The position numbers were made by a program, and so were the translations under genes. From DATKQY01 sp035532475 (GTDB lineage: Bacteria; Actinomycetota; Acidimicrobiia; Acidimicrobiales; Bog-793), in contig DATKQY010000069.1 in assembly GCA_035532475.1 (NCBI GenBank), positions 1 to 64,000 on the forward strand: a stretch of DNA of 64,000 nt, read 5' to 3'. Position 1 is the stretch's first letter. Every line of letters starts with the position of its first letter. A model generated the notes under the pieces. That model ran no database searches and was not told the DNA's origin. It saw nothing but the letters and a program-made list of their open reading frames with translations. Shown here in pieces: positions 8,111 through 16,605 of this stretch.

Positions 8111-9400
8111 GTGGCCGACGACGAGCTCGACGTGTCGGGCGGCGACCGTGCGTCGCCTGGCGTTCACTCGGGCTGGTTGACGAGGAACCTCGTGGTGCTG
8201 TCCGCGGTGTCGTTCCTGCAGGACACCGCGAGCGAGCTGCTCTACCCGATCCTGCCGATCTTCCTCACGACCGTCCTCGGGGCGCCCGTCGCGGCGGTCG
8301 GCGCGGTCGAAGGGCTCGGCAACGGCCTTGCCGCCGCGTCCGGACCGGTGAGCGGCCGCATCGCTGACGCGTTCGGCCGCCGCCCGCTCGTCGCCACCGG
8401 CTACGGGCTCGCCGCGCTCGGCAAGGCGGTGATCGCTCTCGCCACGCTCTGGCCGGTCGTGCTCGTCGGCCGCGGCGTCGACCGGGTCGGAAAGGGCATC
8501 CGCGGAGCGCCGCGTGACGCGCTGATCGCTGATGGCGCGCCACCCGAGGCGCGCGGTCGAGCTTTCGGCTTCCAGCGCGCCGCCGACACGGCGGGCGCCG
8601 TCGTGGGCCCGCTCTTGGGCCTCGCCGGCTACGAGCTGCTCCACCACCACCTGCGCCCGCTCCTTTGGCTGGCGGTCGTGCCGGCCGTGCTGAGCACCCT
8701 GCTCGTCGCCGCGGTGCACGAGCAGCGGCGAGCGCGTCGCCCCCGGCGGCACGCTGCCGGTGCCCCGCGAGACCCGACGCGCCGCGCCGACCCGCTTCCG
8801 GCGGGCTTCTGGCGCGTGACGATCGTCCTTGGGGCGTTCAGCCTGGTGAACTTCCCCGACGCGCTGTTGCTGCTGCGCCTTCGCGCCATCGGCTTCTCGG
8901 TCGTCGCGGTGATCCTGGCCTACGTCGCCTACAACGTCGTCTACGCAGCGCTCAGCTACCCGGCCGGCGCCCTGTCGGACCGGGTGCCGCACGCCCGGAT
9001 CTACGGCGTCGGCCTGCTCTTCTTCGCGCTCGGCTACCTCGGTCTCGGCGTGGTCCACAGCCACACCCTCGCCTTGGTGCTGCTCGCCGCCTACGGGACC
9101 TTCACTGCCTGCACCGACGGCGTCGGCAAGGCCTGGGTGTCCTCGCTCGTCGACCCCGACCACCAGGCACGGGCCCAGGGCTGGTTCCAAGGGCTCGCCG
9201 GCGCCGCGGTCCTCGCGGCGGGGCTGTGGGCCGGGCTCGCCTGGGGCCACCGTGGCACTGTGCCCCTCCTCGTGTCCGGCGCGGGCGCCGCTGCGATCGG
9301 CGTCTGGCTGCTGAGCGCCCCCGATCCGAGGCACCTTGCGTTCGGGCCGAGGCGGAGGAGCGCCGCTCGATCGCCGGGCCCCGACCATGCCGTGTCCTGA
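8111..9400 (+). CDS. Major facilitator superfamily transporter
   Basis: A 429-residue MFS protein with about twelve hydrophobic segments. The motif GRIADAFGRRPLV in the loop after the second segment (about residues 78-90) is the MFS signature, and RGVDRVGKGIRGAPRDAL follows in the next loop. The start is set at a GTG (VADDELDVS) because it leaves a short cytoplasmic N-terminus before the first membrane segment; an in-frame TTG at 8012 would add 33 residues without homology. No neighbour indicates the substrate. The subgroup resembles efflux proteins with an FLQDTASELLYPILP first helix. Confidence 0.8.
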   Translation: MADDELDVSGGDRASPGVHSGWLTRNLVVLSAVSFLQDTASELLYPILPIFLTTVLGAPVAAVGAVEGLGNGLAAASGPVSGRIADAFGRRPLVATGYGLAALGKAVIALATLWPVVLVGRGVDRVGKGIRGAPRDALIADGAPPEARGRAFGFQRAADTAGAVVGPLLGLAGYELLHHHLRPLLWLAVVPAVLSTLLVAAVHEQRRARRPRRHAAGAPRDPTRRADPLPAGFWRVTIVLGAFSLVNFPDALLLLRLRAIGFSVVAVILAYVAYNVVYAALSYPAGALSDRVPHARIYGVGLLFFALGYLGLGVVHSHTLALVLLAAYGTFTACTDGVGKAWVSSLVDPDHQARAQGWFQGLAGAAVLAAGLWAGLAWGHRGTVPLLVSGAGAAAIGVWLLSAPDPRHLAFGPRRRSAARSPGPDHAVS

Positions 9401-9543
9401 CCCATGTTGACGACGCCGGGGGCGGCGACCTTGCCCGTCCGCTGCTCGCAGCGGCACGTCTGGAGGGCACGACGCCTGGCTCTGCCCGCGCCGTTCGGCC
9501 CGAATCGGCCACGTCGATGCCGGCTCGCTTCAGACGGCGTCCT

Positions 9544-9705
9544 CATCCCGGAAGGCCTCCCGGCCATCGTTGACGCCGAGCGCCCGATGACCAGCGCGGC
9601 GACGGGGTCGGCCCAGTGCCGAAGCCGCCCCCGGGTTCCTGGCCGGAGCACGGCATTCCACGCCGACATCGCGCTGACAACATGCCATGAACAGGCAAGA
9701 CCCAC
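9544..9705 (-). pseudogene. Possible cation-efflux (CDF) fragment
   Basis: The minus-strand frame reads SWHVVSAMSAWNAV and then HWADPVAALVIG. This resembles the LHVxxDALGS and WADPVAALLIG segments in the fifth and sixth helices of cation diffusion facilitators. Only about 50 residues match and the rest of the frame does not, so at most this is a degraded remnant. The remainder of the interval 9401-9808 holds nothing recognisable. Confidence 0.25.
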
Positions 9706-9808
9706 CGCACCGTCGCGGCTGAGCTCGAGCGGATGTCGAAGGGACGCTCAGGTGTGCATTCGCTCGGCAGCTCGCGCCGTCGCCGGGGTCCCCGGCACAG
9801 CCGAGGAT

Positions 9809-11119
9809 CTACTGCTCCCCGGCCCGTGCGGCACCGTCGATGACCGTCGTCAGCCAGCTGGCAATGTCGCCGACGACCGCCGGGTCCACGTGCTGCGCCG
9901 GCTCGTACTCCGCCGGCGACGACGGGCCGGTGCCGGGGAGGAACAGGTGATTGTCGGGCGCGTAGACGTGGATCGTCACCTCCGGGCGGTGGGCGAGGCC
10001 GGCTTTCCACCCCGCGAGGTCGTCGGGCACGGTCGCCTGGTAGTCGCGGCCGCCCTGGAGGATGAGGATCGGCCTGTCGAGCGCCGCGGCCACCGCGACC
10101 GGGTCGTAGCCGCGCAGGTCCAGCCAGTACGGGGCAGGAATGCCGAAGGGCAGCTCGCTGGCCGGCGTCGACGGGGACAGGTCCGGGCTGTCGACCAGCC
10201 TCGCCTGCTCGCTCATCGCTTCGATGGCGGGCTCGGATGCGGCGGCCGTCCGAGGGTCGAGCGAAGCGAGGTAGCGGACCTGTCGGACGGCGGCCCAGTG
10301 CAGCGGCTGGGTTCCGCCGGCCAGGATGACCAGCCCGGCGACCGAGGGCTCGCCCGCCGCGACTCGCGGGGCCACGGTGCCGCCCAGGCTGTGGCCGGCG
10401 AGGAAGACCCGCTTGGCGTCGACGGCCGGGTGCCGCCGCAGCAGGTGGACGGCCGCGACCGCGTGCGGCACGTACTCGTCGGTCACCGTGAAGTCGCGAG
10501 CCCTCTTGACCTCGCTTCCGTGGGCGTAGGTCACCTTGTCGAACCGCAGGACCACCACGCCGCGGCTTGCCAGTCCCCACGCGAGGTCTTTGAGCGGCTT
10601 GTTCCGCCCGATCGTCTCGTCGCGGTCGAGCGGCCCCGAGCCCCCGAGCAGCACGACAGCGGGCAGCGGTCCCGGCTCGCGCGGCAGGCTCAGCGTGCCA
10701 GGCACCGCTAGCGGGTCGGAGCCCACCGTCACGTCCTGCTCATCGAACGTCTCGGGGTCGGCGTAGGGTGGCGGCTCCCACGGCGCGCTGGGCCCTGCCG
10801 CGCCGGCAGGCGCGAGCTGGAGACCGACGAGCCAGTCTCCTTCTGCCACCGCGACCACTACCGTCAGCGCTCCGCGCTCGCACGTCACGGGAACCTTCAC
10901 CACGACCACGCCCGGCCCGGCCGGCTCGCTCACCGGCGTGCCGACCGAGGAGACCGGGCCCTGCCGGTCGAGCTCGGCTGCCCAGGCGGCCCGGAGCGCC
11001 TCGGCGGTCACCATCGCGCGCAGCTGCGGCGCGTACCGGTCCCGGATCTCCCCGAACCGTTCCGCTCGCGCCAACTCGAGGACAGCCAGGCTGGTCGTGA
11101 TCGCTGGCTCGGGCATCAT
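9809..11119 (-). CDS. Alpha/beta hydrolase with N-terminal DUF3887-like domain
   Basis: A 436-residue protein. Residues 1-110 form a small domain like DUF3887 (YAPQLRAMVTAEALRAAWA). Residues 130-430 are an alpha/beta-hydrolase with nucleophile elbow AGHSLGGTVAP, an Asp in LILQGGRDYQATV and a catalytic His in DNHLF. No secretion signal is seen. The ATG at 11119 overlaps the stop of the upstream regulator gene (ATGA), so the pair is one operon and the regulator probably controls the hydrolase. Likely an esterase or peptidase-like enzyme; substrate unknown. Confidence 0.85.
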   Translation of the reverse strand: MMPEPAITTSLAVLELARAERFGEIRDRYAPQLRAMVTAEALRAAWAAELDRQGPVSSVGTPVSEPAGPGVVVVKVPVTCERGALTVVVAVAEGDWLVGLQLAPAGAAGPSAPWEPPPYADPETFDEQDVTVGSDPLAVPGTLSLPREPGPLPAVVLLGGSGPLDRDETIGRNKPLKDLAWGLASRGVVVLRFDKVTYAHGSEVKRARDFTVTDEYVPHAVAAVHLLRRHPAVDAKRVFLAGHSLGGTVAPRVAAGEPSVAGLVILAGGTQPLHWAAVRQVRYLASLDPRTAAASEPAIEAMSEQARLVDSPDLSPSTPASELPFGIPAPYWLDLRGYDPVAVAAALDRPILILQGGRDYQATVPDDLAGWKAGLAHRPEVTIHVYAPDNHLFLPGTGPSSPAEYEPAQHVDPAVVGDIASWLTTVIDGAARAGEQ

Positions 11120-11712
11120 GAGCCCCCTTCGCTTCGGGCGCGCGCCGGTCGGGCGCGAGCTTCCTTCACGTCGTCGCCGGCCGGCTTCTCGGGCGCCGGG
11201 AGGAGGACGCTGTACACCATGCGCCGCCGGCGCCCCCTTCCCGGAGGATTGGCGAGCCGGGGCTGGGCAACGGCGGCGAGGTCCCGGAGGAAGTCGGCAA
11301 ACTCGGCGTCGGTGAGCCACATGGCGCCCACGCGGTAGCTGGCGCCGTCTCGGACGGGGTCGGAAGGGGCAGAGGCGAGGTAGCGGTCGAAGTCGGCGAG
11401 GAGCCCGGCGACGAAGGCCATGAAGGCCTGCGCGTGCTCTTCGAGGGTCATGGCCGCGGCCTCGCCCGGTTGAATCTGCGCCGCAAGGAGCCGGAGGGTG
11501 TAGGTGCGCTCGACGGCGCCGCGGATGCGGCGCTCGGCGACCACCTGGAGCACCCCGGCCTTCGTGAGGAGCGCGACGTGGCGATAGATGCTCCCGGCGG
11601 GCACGTCGTCGAGCTCGGCGGCGAGCTGGGTCGTCGTGAGCGCCCGGTCGCCGAGGAACGCCTTGACGAGGCGCAGGCGCACCGGATGCAACAGGAGATC
11701 CGCGCTGGCCAT
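11116..11712 (-). CDS. ArsR-like winged-helix transcriptional regulator
   Basis: A 198-residue regulator. Residues 1-75 form a winged helix of the ArsR/HTH_20 type (LLHPVRLRLVKAFLGDRALT, TQLAAEL, SIYRHVALLTKAGVLQVV). The C-terminal half is helical, as in regulators that sense small molecules, and the last 20 residues are basic. It is the first gene of an operon with the alpha/beta hydrolase. Its upstream region contains TAACGTTCATATAACTGGTAACGTTCA-like repeated AACGTTCA words (about 11728-11755) that may be its operator. Confidence 0.75.
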   Translation of the reverse strand: MASADLLLHPVRLRLVKAFLGDRALTTTQLAAELDDVPAGSIYRHVALLTKAGVLQVVAERRIRGAVERTYTLRLLAAQIQPGEAAAMTLEEHAQAFMAFVAGLLADFDRYLASAPSDPVRDGASYRVGAMWLTDAEFADFLRDLAAVAQPRLANPPGRGRRRRMVYSVLLPAPEKPAGDDVKEARARPARARSEGGS

Positions 11713-11727
11713 ACGGGGAGCCTAGCC

Positions 11728-11757
11728 TAACGTTCATATAACTGGTAACGTTCACAG
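11728..11757. promoter_or_regulatory. Repeated TAACGTTCA words upstream of the regulator
   Basis: The sequence TAACGTTCA occurs twice, 18 bases apart, just upstream of the winged-helix regulator gene and the divergent hypothetical gene at 11795. Two-copy direct repeats in a divergent promoter region suggest a regulator binding site. This is an inference from position. Confidence 0.4.
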
Positions 11758-11794
11758 ATATGGTGACGATGAGACCGAGGATGAGGAGGCCGGC

Positions 11795-12145
11795 ATGGCG
11801 GAGCTTCGGGTAAAGGGCGACGAGCTGGTGCTGCACCGCTCTCGACTCGAGGAGGCCGAGGCGGTCCGCGGCGACCTGCAGGTTCCGCTGTCGGCGGTGC
11901 GGGGCGTCGAGGTGCTGGAGGACGCCCACGAGCCGGCGGATCATGGCTTCAAGACGGGAATGAGACTCTCCGGCGTCGCCGAGGTCGCCACGGTCCGCGG
12001 CGGCGGACGGAGGATCTTCGCCGCCGTCCACCGCGATACGCCCCGGGGGGTGCGGATCCTGCTGGAGGGGGCCTCCCACGACGAGTGGATCGTCGGCTGC
12101 GCCGACCCGGAGGCGGTGAAGGGCCGTATCGGCGACGCTTCGTGA
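11795..12145 (+). CDS. Hypothetical protein, PH-like beta fold
   Basis: A 116-residue soluble protein. The pattern of short beta strands (ELRVKGDELVLHRSRLEEAE, LQVPLSAVRGVEV) and the ending DPEAVKGRIG resemble small actinobacterial proteins with a bacterial PH-like fold, but no motif is decisive. Its stop overlaps the GTG start of the next gene (GTGA). It is divergent from the winged-helix regulator. Confidence 0.55.
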   Translation: MAELRVKGDELVLHRSRLEEAEAVRGDLQVPLSAVRGVEVLEDAHEPADHGFKTGMRLSGVAEVATVRGGGRRIFAAVHRDTPRGVRILLEGASHDEWIVGCADPEAVKGRIGDAS

Positions 12146-12336
12146 GCCTGCCACCGGGAGCTGTCGCAGCGATACCGATCCTCGTCGCGGCGATCGCGTT
12201 CGATGCCTTCTGCCTGACGGACTTAGCCCGAGCTGAAGAGGTGCGCTACCTGCCGAAGGTGGGGTGGGCGTTCGTCATCTGTCTCTCGAGCCCTCTCGGT
12301 GGCTTCCTCTACCTGACCCTCGGCAGGGTCCGCTGA
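12142..12336 (+). CDS. Small PLDc_N-type membrane protein
   Basis: A 64-residue two-pass membrane protein. The motif CLTDLARAEEVRYLPKVGWA between hydrophobic segments matches the PLDc_N family (the membrane anchor of cardiolipin synthases, here alone). The GTG start overlaps the previous stop. Such small proteins commonly precede ABC ATPase/permease pairs, as here. The stop overlaps the putative CTG start of the ATPase. Confidence 0.7.
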   Translation: MSLPPGAVAAIPILVAAIAFDAFCLTDLARAEEVRYLPKVGWAFVICLSSPLGGFLYLTLGRVR

Positions 12337-13249
12337 GCGCCCTGCGTACCGTCGGCCTCGTCAAGACGTACGGCGCGCTGATGGCGCTGCAGGGGCTGGA
12401 CTTGGACGTGCCCGCCGGCTCGCTCTTACGGCTGATCGGGCCGAACGGCTCGGGCAAGACCACCCTGCTCGAGATCCTCGTCGGCCTGCGCCGCCCGAGC
12501 GCCGGGGAGCCTCACCTCGTCGTGCCGCGCTGTGCGGTCTCCTGCTGTCCCGACGTCGTCGAGCTCGAACCGTGGCTGAGCGCGCACGAGGTCCTCGAGG
12601 CCGCCCTCGGGCTGCTCGGACGACGACGGCCTCGCCACGAGCTGGAGGAGATCCTCGAACGCGTCGGTCTCGCCGAGGTAGCCGGGCGCCGGGTGGGCGG
12701 GTTCTCCCGGGGGATGACCACCAGGCTCAACATCGCCGCCGGCCTCGTCGCCGAATCGGAGGTGCTGCTCCTCATCGACGAGCCAGCCTCTGCGCTCGAC
12801 CCCGCCGGGCGCGCCGACGTCCTCCGCCTCGTCGCCGCGCTCGCGCCCGCCACGACGGTGGTGCTCTCCAGCCACGACCTCGGCAAGGTCGAGTCGATCT
12901 GCGGCCACGTCGGGATCCTCGCCAGCGGCCGCCTTCTCTACCAGGACCGCTTTCCGAGCTGCTCGCCGGCGCTGCGAGATCCCGGTGGAAGGTGGTCGTC
13001 CGCCCGCCGGTCGAGCCGACCCTCGCGGCGCTGAGCGTCGCTCCATGGGTGTCCTCGGTCAGCGAGCTCGCCCCCGGCGAGCTCGAGCTCCCCGCCGCCG
13101 ATTCCGGCCAGGTCGAGGCGCACCTGGCCGGCGTGCTCGCCGCGAGCAGCTCGCGGATGGTCTCGCTCTCGCCGGTGCGACCGAGCCCCGAGCAGGTCTT
13201 CCTCTCGCTCACCGCCGCTCCGGCCGACCAGGGAGCGAGGGCTCGATGA
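12333..13249 (+). pseudogene. ABC transporter ATPase with a C-terminal frameshift
   Basis: Residues 1-205 are a normal ABC ATPase: GPNGSGKTT Walker A, FSRGMTTRLNIAAGL signature region, LLLIDEPASALD Walker B and SSHD switch. At about 12945-12950 the frame goes wrong (ASGRLLYQ then DRFPSC and a stop at 13034). The neighbouring frame continues with PLSELLAGAARSRWKVVV, then EQVFLSLTAAPA, the expected C-terminal domain, ending at 13249 in an ATGA overlap with the next gene. One base change separates the halves. No ATG is available at the expected start; the reading begins at a CTG overlapping the previous stop. Confidence 0.7.
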
Positions 13250-13335
13250 GCCCCTGGCGTCTTGAGGTCCTGCGGCTCTGGCGCGGCGTATGGTGCGACG
13301 CTCAGCGCCGACGCGTGCCTCAAAGGCGGTCTTGA
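13246..13335 (+). pseudogene. ABC-2 permease, truncated to its N-terminus
   Basis: ATG overlaps the true end of the ATPase gene (ATGA). The first residues MSPWRLEVLRLWRG look like the cytoplasmic N-terminus of an ABC-2 permease. After about 13288 the sequence turns into unrelated basic residues and stops at 13335, before any membrane segment. The rest of the permease is absent, so the exporter is dead. Confidence 0.55.
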
Positions 13336-13714
13336 GATCGAAGGAAGTCCGGCGCGTTGAAGCCGCCCCTCGCGGGTCTCGACCATCGCCGAAGTACGGC
13401 GTGTGGGATCTTCGCGCCCGCCGGTCTGTTGAGATCGGCGGACCGAGCCGGATCGCTCGTAGCGCCCGTTGGGCATCGCCCCGCGATGATCTGAGGCGAC
13501 AGTTTCACGAAGCTCGGTGTGTCGCCGCCTCACGACGCACCGTGCCGGTAGGGAACTGCCGGCCGGCCCGCATGGTGCTGAAGCCGTGCGGAGACCGGTG
13601 CGCGACGAGCTGCACCCAGCAGGAGGGCGAGACCGACGAGCCACCACGCTCGTGACATCTCCCGGAGTCCACCACCGGCGCGCGCGGCTTGCCGCTGGGC
13701 GACTGCCGGCCAAC
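13336..13714 (-). other. Intergenic after truncated permease
   Basis: Unrelated sequence follows the permease break. No transposase or terminal inverted repeat was recognised. A 44-codon minus-strand frame (13530-13664) starting MSRAWWLVGLALLLGAARRA is signal-like, but I cannot support it as a gene. Confidence 0.3.
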
Positions 13715-14488
13715 TCAGGTCGAGCCCGCTCGGCTGGTGATCGTCACCGGCACGCCCGGCCCGATGCGCGTGACGAGCCAGGTCATGGCGCTTCCGTCGA
13801 GCCGTACGCAACCGTGGGAGGCGGCAGTGCCGAGCACCCCGCCGATGTTCGCGAGCCCGTGGAGGGCGATCTGGCCGGGACCACCGTCGAATTCCTGGTA
13901 CACGGCGGAGCGGGCGCTCAGCGCGAGGGCGTACGGTGCGCCGACATCGTTCGGGCGTAGCTCAACGACCTCCTCGACGAAGAACTCGCCGTCGGGGGTC
14001 GGGGTCGACGGCTTGCCGACGATCGCCTCGATGGTCCGCACCCGGTCGCCGTCGCGGTACACGGTGACCCGGCGCAGCGCGGTGTCGACGACGATGTGCC
14101 ACGGCGTGACCGCGTGCGCTGTCCCGGTCCGCTCGATCCATCCGGTATGCCCGTCTGGTCGCCCGGGAAGCATGACGTGCAGCCATTGCGTTCCGTGTGC
14201 CCCCGTCCGGTGCCCGATCACCGGAAGGGCGGTCTGTTCGCCGGTCAGGGGGCGCTTTGGGTTCACGAGCTGGATCGCGGTCGAGCTCTTGGCTGGCCTC
14301 GACATCGCCTCATGCGGACCGAGGAGGAGGGCCAGCTCCTGCGTGCGAGGGACAGCAGCCGCTGCTGCGTTGCTCGCCGACGCCGAGACGCCGGTGCCGA
14401 CCCACAACGAGGCGGCGACGGTCACGGGCACCAGTACGGCGAGGGCGGACGGCGACACCGCCCGCCCTCGGAGGCTCCATCTTCGCAT
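13715..14488 (-). CDS. L,D-transpeptidase (YkuD family)
   Basis: A 257-residue exported enzyme that makes 3-3 cross-links in peptidoglycan or attaches proteins to it. The N-terminus MRRWSLRGRAVSPSALAVLV is a signal peptide or anchor. Residues 75-115 form an SH3-like segment (LPVIGHRTGAHGTQWLHVML). The catalytic YkuD domain covers about 130-252 with IALHG and the active-site motif TAASHGCVRLDG carrying the nucleophilic Cys. The start at 14488 lies close behind the ice-binding protein gene (stop 14503), so the two may be cotranscribed. Confidence 0.9.
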   Translation of the reverse strand: MRRWSLRGRAVSPSALAVLVPVTVAASLWVGTGVSASASNAAAAAVPRTQELALLLGPHEAMSRPAKSSTAIQLVNPKRPLTGEQTALPVIGHRTGAHGTQWLHVMLPGRPDGHTGWIERTGTAHAVTPWHIVVDTALRRVTVYRDGDRVRTIEAIVGKPSTPTPDGEFFVEEVVELRPNDVGAPYALALSARSAVYQEFDGGPGQIALHGLANIGGVLGTAASHGCVRLDGSAMTWLVTRIGPGVPVTITSRAGST

Positions 14489-14502
14489 GAGGTCGGCGAC
14501 CG

Positions 14503-15600
14503 CTATCCGGTGAAGCCGGCCGGCGTACGCGCGGGATGGGCAAAGCCATGGCCAAGATTGGTCGTCGCCGCCTTCTTCGCGGCCAGGAGCTTCGCGGCCT
14601 TCGCCTTCGCCCTCCTGATCTTGGCAGCCTTGGCCTTGGCCTTGGCCGCCTTTGTCTTGGCGAGCTTCAGCGCAGTGGCCTTGGCCTGTGCCGTCGTCAA
14701 CGCAGCGGCGGTGCCGTTCGTCGTCGGCGTGGCGGCCGCGGTCGTCGGCGTGGCGGTCGTCGTCGTCGTCGTCGTGGCGGCCGTGGTCGTCGTCGGCGAA
14801 GACGCGAGGCAGCTCGACGGCGTCGTGATCGTGTCGTTGATCAACGTCACCGCGCCCGCACCCGACGCTTGCTCGCCGCTGAGCACGCGCCCGAACACGG
14901 TCACGCCGCCCCCAAGCGAGATGTTGTCGTGCGCCATGACCGTGCCCTGGAGCGTGGAGCCGGAGCCGAGGGTCGCGGCACTTCCCACCTGCCAGAAGAC
15001 GTTGCACGCCTGAGCGCCATTGATCAGGCGAACGTTCGCGGCGCTCCCGGTGATCAGCGTGCTGGCGGTCTGGAAGATGAAGACCGAGCCGGGGTCGTTC
15101 TGGCCGTCGAGCACGAGCGTCCCGCTCATCCCGAACGTGCCCGAAGCCGAGTTGTAGACGCCGGCCGTCAAGGTCTGGCCGGCGAGCTCAGTCGCGAGCG
15201 CGGTCGGGGTCTGCCCCGCCGCGGCGTTGTAGGCCGTCGTCAGGTCCACCTTTGCGTTCTGCGTGGCCGTGTCGTTCGGGTTGGGGTTGGTGTGGTTCGT
15301 CCCGGTCAGGGCGACGCAGTCCGCCGCCGGGCAAGGCGAGAAACCGGTCTCGGAGGAGGTCGGTGACGAGCCGACGTCGCCGGTGATCGTCGTGATGCCG
15401 GTGTTCGTGATGCCGGAGCCGGCCAGGACCGCGTAGGTGCTGGCGGTTCCGAGCAGGACCGGGACCGCCGTCGCGGCCGAGGCGCCGTTGGCGAGGGTCA
15501 GCGGGAGTGCCATCCCCAACACCAGCGCCGCCACTCCGAGCCCGACGACCGTGGGGCGCGTCGAACATGCCTTCCCGTATCTCGGGAGCTTCATGATCAT
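14503..15600 (-). CDS. DUF3494 ice-binding-like exported protein with Thr-rich and Lys/Ala-rich tail
   Basis: A 365-residue protein. Signal peptide about 1-45 (VVGLGVAALVLGMALPLTLA ending ASA). Residues 50-265 are the DUF3494 beta-solenoid: STYAVLAGSGITNTG, GDVGSSP, LTAGVYNSASGTFGMSGTLV, DPGSVFIFQTASTL, CNVFWQVGSAATLGSGSTLQ and AHDNISLGGGVTVFGRVLSG. The family includes ice-binding proteins and adhesins. A threonine run (about 275-305) and a 45-residue Lys/Ala tail (KTKAAKAKAKAAKIRRAKAK) follow, unusual for the family and histone-H1-like. The start is supported by GGAAGGATCC before ATGATCATG. Confidence 0.8.
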   Translation of the reverse strand: MIMKLPRYGKACSTRPTVVGLGVAALVLGMALPLTLANGASAATAVPVLLGTASTYAVLAGSGITNTGITTITGDVGSSPTSSETGFSPCPAADCVALTGTNHTNPNPNDTATQNAKVDLTTAYNAAAGQTPTALATELAGQTLTAGVYNSASGTFGMSGTLVLDGQNDPGSVFIFQTASTLITGSAANVRLINGAQACNVFWQVGSAATLGSGSTLQGTVMAHDNISLGGGVTVFGRVLSGEQASGAGAVTLINDTITTPSSCLASSPTTTTAATTTTTTTATPTTAAATPTTNGTAAALTTAQAKATALKLAKTKAAKAKAKAAKIRRAKAKAAKLLAAKKAATTNLGHGFAHPARTPAGFTG

Positions 15601-15905
15601 GGATCCTTCCCTCAGGCTGAACACTGCCGACGCCACGCCGGCCGTCCCTGCTCCGGCCTGCGCTGCTGAGGGCGGATCTCCGCGTCACCCGTCGATCCGG
15701 GTGCCACGACATGCACGCGACACCATTGGATGAGGTGCCGCAACGAGCAGTATAGCGGGACGCTCGGTGTTCGGCCGACCGCGCACCGTGGTGGCTAGAC
15801 CGTTCAGCTGGGCGGACGCCGGCCGGCTAGCTGAACGCGCCAGTGCCTGCAGGGCCCGCATCGCGGCGGGATCCAGCCGTCGAGCCGCGACCCCGAGTCG
15901 GACCG
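15601..15905 (-). other. Intergenic upstream of the ice-binding protein
   Basis: Contains the ribosome-binding site of the ice-binding gene next to 15600. No other gene or convincing promoter could be fixed by eye. Confidence 0.4.
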
Positions 15906-16526
15906 CTAGTCCAGCTGGCCCGTCGGCTGGCGCTGCGCTCTCGGCGGATCGGGTGCCGGCGCCATCGCCGGCATCAGCAGCTGGTGGCTGGTGACGATCG
16001 CCGTCGCGACGTCGGCGAGCTTGTCGCCGTTGCGCTGGGAATGGTCGCGGAGCATCGCGAACGCCTTGTCGGCGGTGACGCCGTGCCGGGCCATCACGAT
16101 CCCCTTGGCCTGCTCGATCACCGCTCGTCGTCCGAACGCGCCCTGCAGATTGTGGAACTCGCTGAAGCGCTGGAGGGTGATGTCCATCGCGCTCTGCAGC
16201 TCCTCTGGCGTGGTGTCGACGATGTAGGCGAAGACGCCACGCTTCGCCGCCTCACGTACGTAGGCGGGGTCGCTGGTCGAGAGGAGAGCGATCACCGGGC
16301 ACGACGCCTCGTGCACGATCTCCGAGATCAGCTCCAGCGCGTGCTCCGAGGAGAGCCCGAGGCCGACGAGCGCTACGTCGGGCTGCTCTCGCGCGGTGAC
16401 TGCTCCGACCTCGCGCACATCGACCTCTCGAGCGATCACCTCGTGGCCGAGCCCTGCGATGAGCTCGGCGAGCAGTCCCAGGCGCTCGCGGCGCTCATTG
16501 GCGATCAGGATGCGCAGGTGCTCCAT
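15906..16526 (-). CDS. ANTAR-domain response regulator with atypical receiver
   Basis: A 206-residue protein. Residues 4-120 have a receiver-like fold, and residues 130-190 are an ANTAR RNA-binding domain (LQGAFGRRAVIEQAKGIVMA, then AFAMLRDHSQRNGDKLADVA). ANTAR proteins bind paired RNA hairpins and prevent transcription termination. The receiver lacks its phosphoacceptor: the strand that normally reads like LLDI is DVALVGLGLSSE, and the first acidic pair is NE (LIANERRE). It is probably controlled by something other than phosphorylation. The ATG is chosen over an upstream frame because of GGAGCAAG just before it. Confidence 0.85.
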   Translation of the reverse strand: MEHLRILIANERRERLGLLAELIAGLGHEVIAREVDVREVGAVTAREQPDVALVGLGLSSEHALELISEIVHEASCPVIALLSTSDPAYVREAAKRGVFAYIVDTTPEELQSAMDITLQRFSEFHNLQGAFGRRAVIEQAKGIVMARHGVTADKAFAMLRDHSQRNGDKLADVATAIVTSHQLLMPAMAPAPDPPRAQRQPTGQLD

Positions 16527-16605
16527 CTTGCTCCGACGACTCCACCTCAAGCGCTGTCTGCACTCGCCAGAGCCCGGAAGGGGCAGCTCCCAGGCGAAGC
16601 AAATG

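Noticed and set aside
13340..13385. CRISPR-repeat-like stretch ending in GTTGAAGCCGCCCCTCGCGG
   Set aside because: Only one copy was seen, with no regularly spaced repeats and no cas genes.
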